From assembly GCA_900771955.1 (NCBI GenBank), contig CAAGPW010000032.1, forward strand, positions 1 through 22,893: a stretch of DNA of 22,893 nt. The letters run 5' to 3'. A program made the translations under genes and the position numbers. Below the pieces are notes generated by a model, which was given only the letters and a program-made list of their open reading frames with translations, did no database searches and was not told where the DNA came from. The DNA comes from Lachnospiraceae bacterium. Its GTDB lineage: Bacteria > Bacillota > Clostridia > Lachnospirales > Lachnospiraceae. Position 1 is the first letter of the stretch. The number at the start of each line of letters is the position of its first letter. Positions 20,971-22,893 of this stretch are shown one piece after another.

Positions 20971-21604
20971 GATCCCATGCTGCCTTTACCGCCATTTCTA
21001 TGCCTTCCATAACTGGCACATCCACATCTTCTTCCAGTTTTTCCTTCCAGTCGGTAAATACCGCCCCTCCGACACACAAAACATCTATCTCATGTTCCTT
21101 CTGAAATTCTTTTACTGCCTTTAAATAAAGAGGATAACTTTCCTCCTTATTTAAAAAGGTGTCTATGTATCCTGCATCTACGGATATCACACCACTGCAT
21201 CTTTCCTGGAGTCCATATTTCCTGATCTGATCTTCCATTGCTCCACGCATTTTCTTCTCTCCTGTTACTACTGCAAATTTCACTCCCCGCATGGCAGCAT
21301 AAAGCATACAGGTCTCACCCATCCCCAGCACCGGTTTTCTGCACTCCTTTCTTATTTTCTTTAACCCGGGATCACTGAAGCAGGCTATTACAAACGCATC
21401 ATACGCTTCTTCGTTTTCAAGGATCGTACCATATACTGCATCGGACGCTTGTATGATATCTTCCGGAGTCTTCACCACAGGAATCCCGCTGTCTGCGTTT
21501 ACTCCTTCTATTTTTGCTGACACATATGGGATTTTCCCTGCCGTTTCCAGCATTCTTTCTGTCATGTCTCTGTTTTCATTTGGATTGACCAGCAGAATTT
21601 TCAT
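20957..21604 (-). CDS. Hydantoin/allantoin-racemase-like protein (Asp/Glu/hydantoin racemase family)
   Basis: 215 residues with the HyuE-type start KILLVNPNENRDMTERML and the first active-site motif VIACFSDPGL (72-81, Cys75). The second motif, which in racemases reads like LGCAGM, is here LCVGGAVFTDW (176-186): the catalytic position is Gly180, and the only nearby Cys is Cys177, three residues early. Two-base racemisation is therefore doubtful. The family includes hydantoin racemase and allantoin racemase, which supply the right stereoisomer to the ring-opening enzyme. The ATG at 21604 has GGAGGAAG. It is convergent with the regulator gene, overlapping it by 14 bases, and lies 90 bases after the binding-protein gene. 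Confidence 0.85.
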   Translation of the reverse strand: MKILLVNPNENRDMTERMLETAGKIPYVSAKIEGVNADSGIPVVKTPEDIIQASDAVYGTILENEEAYDAFVIACFSDPGLKKIRKECRKPVLGMGETCMLYAAMRGVKFAVVTGEKKMRGAMEDQIRKYGLQERCSGVISVDAGYIDTFLNKEESYPLYLKAVKEFQKEHEIDVLCVGGAVFTDWKEKLEEDVDVPVMEGIEMAVKAAWDLISG

Positions 21605-21629
21605 CCGTACTTCCTCCTATTACTTTTCC

Positions 21630-21665
21630 GTAAGATAAAGGGCACAGAGTCTGCTCCATGCCCTT
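21630..21665 (-). terminator. Hairpin between binding protein and racemase genes
   Basis: Leftward, AAGGGCA (21665-21659) pairs perfectly with TGCCCTT (21644-21638) around a 14-base loop, followed by TATCTTA. The T tract is weak, so it may only partly terminate and set a lower level of the racemase relative to the binding protein. Confidence 0.6.
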
Positions 21666-21694
21666 ATTCTTTCCATTACTATTCAATTCCTGAC

Positions 21695-22801
21695 CTACTG
21701 TGCTGTTACTGTATAGTGCTCCGGCAATTTTTCTTTCAATATTGTAAAATCTGTATAATCGCCAGTTTCCAGTTTTTTCGATGCAAAACCTTCATCGTAC
21801 AGATACTGCTCCAGATACTGTGTACTTGACATAAATGTATCGTCCACCAGCATATTATAGGAGTTTCTGTTCATGATTTCGTTCAGCACATCTTCTTCCA
21901 GATTAAACTGAACCGCAAGTGTGGCAACTGCCTCTTCCCGATTGTCATTGATATAATCCGTAGCTTTTCCCAATGCGTTTAAAACCTTCTGGATCGTAAC
22001 CGGGTTCTCTTCAAGGAACTGATCATTTACCGCAAGACTGTTATAAAGGTCAAACCAGTCAACTTCACCCTGTTTCTCCGGAAAGTTTGCTTCTGTACCG
22101 CTTAACAGGAATGTACCACCATCATTGATCGTCTGTGTGATCCAAGGCTCCCATGCAGAAAGTACCTGTATTTCACCTTTTTCCATTGCAGAATACTGAT
22201 CTGCCGGCTGCAGGTTTACGAAATTGAGTTTGTCATAATCCAGTCCCAGTTCCTTGCACATGTTTTTAAAACATATAGTTACCGGAGAACCTGCCTGCAG
22301 ACCGATCTTTAGATCATACAGATCTTCTGCACTGTTGATCTCTACTCCGGGAGCCAGCGCCGCTGCCTGCGTACCTGCCATATTACACAGCGGAGCCACT
22401 ACTTTTATCGGAGCCCCGTTTGCCACCCAGAGAATCGGCTCATAATTATTGGTCGTTGCGATCATTGCCTCTCCACTGGAAAGGGCCGCACCAACCGGGT
22501 CCATTCCGGTAAATAGCTGTAATGTCACATTCAATCCTTCATCTTTAAAGTATCCCAGCTTATCTGCCATAATAAGTGCCGCTGAAATCTGTGGATCATT
22601 TACACCATAAATAGTGAGATCTTTTGTCTCTGCTTCTCCGTCTGCTGCCGCTTCCGAAGCTGCCTCCCCCGTCTTTTCCGTTGTAACCGCAGTTTCTTCT
22701 TTTGTTGAAGATTCCGCCGTTTCCTTACTGCCGCAGCCCGTAAATAACGCAGCCGCCGTGAGTGAAGCAACCATCATCAATGATAACATTCTTTTTTTCA
22801 T
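21695..22801 (-). CDS. SsuA/TauA/NMT1-type ABC substrate-binding lipoprotein
   Basis: 368 residues: lipoprotein signal with lipobox LFTGC (Cys23), a Glu/Thr/Ala-rich linker to about 60, then the binding fold. Family features: LTIYGVNDPQISAALIMADK, LGYFKDEGLNVTLQLFTG, DLKIGLQAGSPVTICFKNMC, and a WEPWITQTI segment near 218-226 typical of nitrate/sulfonate/taurine/pyrimidine-precursor binding proteins. It would deliver a small soluble compound to an ABC importer. Permease and ATPase genes are not in the window and may lie just beyond the right edge. No normal ribosome binding site precedes the ATG at 22801, unlike its neighbours; an ATG five codons in does not improve this. Position suggests uptake of the ureide-like substrate. 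Confidence 0.9.
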   Translation of the reverse strand: MKKRMLSLMMVASLTAAALFTGCGSKETAESSTKEETAVTTEKTGEAASEAAADGEAETKDLTIYGVNDPQISAALIMADKLGYFKDEGLNVTLQLFTGMDPVGAALSSGEAMIATTNNYEPILWVANGAPIKVVAPLCNMAGTQAAALAPGVEINSAEDLYDLKIGLQAGSPVTICFKNMCKELGLDYDKLNFVNLQPADQYSAMEKGEIQVLSAWEPWITQTINDGGTFLLSGTEANFPEKQGEVDWFDLYNSLAVNDQFLEENPVTIQKVLNALGKATDYINDNREEAVATLAVQFNLEEDVLNEIMNRNSYNMLVDDTFMSSTQYLEQYLYDEGFASKKLETGDYTDFTILKEKLPEHYTVTAQ

Positions 22802-22893
22802 AATTATAATCTTGTATGATAATTAGTGTCTGCTGATTAAACAGTTTCCGATTCAAAATCAATAGGTTGTAACCAAATCAGCTCCCATAGATA
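22802..22893 (-). other. Upstream region of the binding-protein gene, window edge
   Basis: One leftward frame is open from the edge to a TAA near 22840 (about 18 codons, ending IDFESETV). It could be the C-terminus of an upstream co-directional gene, such as a permease, but is too short to identify. No clear promoter or Shine-Dalgarno is visible here. Confidence 0.3.

Noticed and set aside
1..22893. CRISPR arrays, tRNA or rRNA genes, insertion sequences and integrases
   Set aside because: No spaced direct repeats, cloverleaf-type sequences, transposase motifs or rRNA-like stretches were seen.

Overview
The window looks like chromosomal DNA of a gut-type Firmicute, most likely a member of the Lachnospiraceae. 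The reasons are strong AGGAGG-type ribosome binding sites before most genes, clostridial lipoproteins with Ala/Glu/Thr-rich linkers after the lipobox cysteine, several chemotaxis receptors, moderate GC, and sigma-A promoters close to TTGACA/TATAAT. This assignment is an inference from style; no rRNA or tRNA is present. Almost everything is on the minus strand; only a peptidase/regulator pair (19040-20970) reads rightward.

Left part (1-5800), chemotaxis and transport. A palindromic repeat-like element and a terminator sit at the left end. Next is a decayed composite in which a substrate-binding-lipoprotein N-terminus is joined, out of frame, to a chemoreceptor signalling domain. Then comes an intact operon read leftward: a MalE-like binding lipoprotein, a full-length methyl-accepting chemotaxis protein, azlC and azlD. 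It starts from a consensus promoter that is followed almost at once by a terminator-like hairpin.

Middle part (5837-14193). A MacB/FtsX-type ABC exporter pair lies downstream of a TetR repressor. The same perfect 15-bp palindrome occurs at the ABC promoter and at the tetR promoter, so the repressor's operator can be read directly. Further upstream is a run of small housekeeping or hypothetical genes: GNAT acetyltransferase, two small unknown proteins, an internally deleted cysteine hydrolase, a VOC protein, a LOG-family nucleotide hydrolase, a peptide deformylase, two more unknowns and a glutaredoxin-like protein.

Right part (14282-22801), the most interesting region: a probable cyclic-ureide (allantoin/hydantoin-like) utilisation locus. 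A leftward operon encodes an Asp/Glu-racemase-superfamily protein with one catalytic cysteine, an allantoinase-type amidohydrolase, an M20 N-carbamoyl-amino-acid/allantoate hydrolase and a D-2-hydroxyacid dehydrogenase, closed by a strong terminator. Divergent from it are a pyroglutamyl-peptidase I and a PucR/CdaR-type regulator. Converging on the regulator are a hydantoin/allantoin-racemase-like protein and a SsuA/TauA-type binding lipoprotein. The working model is capture of a cyclic amide, racemisation, ring opening, decarbamoylation and disposal of the carbon skeleton, under PucR-type control. The substrate cannot be read from sequence.
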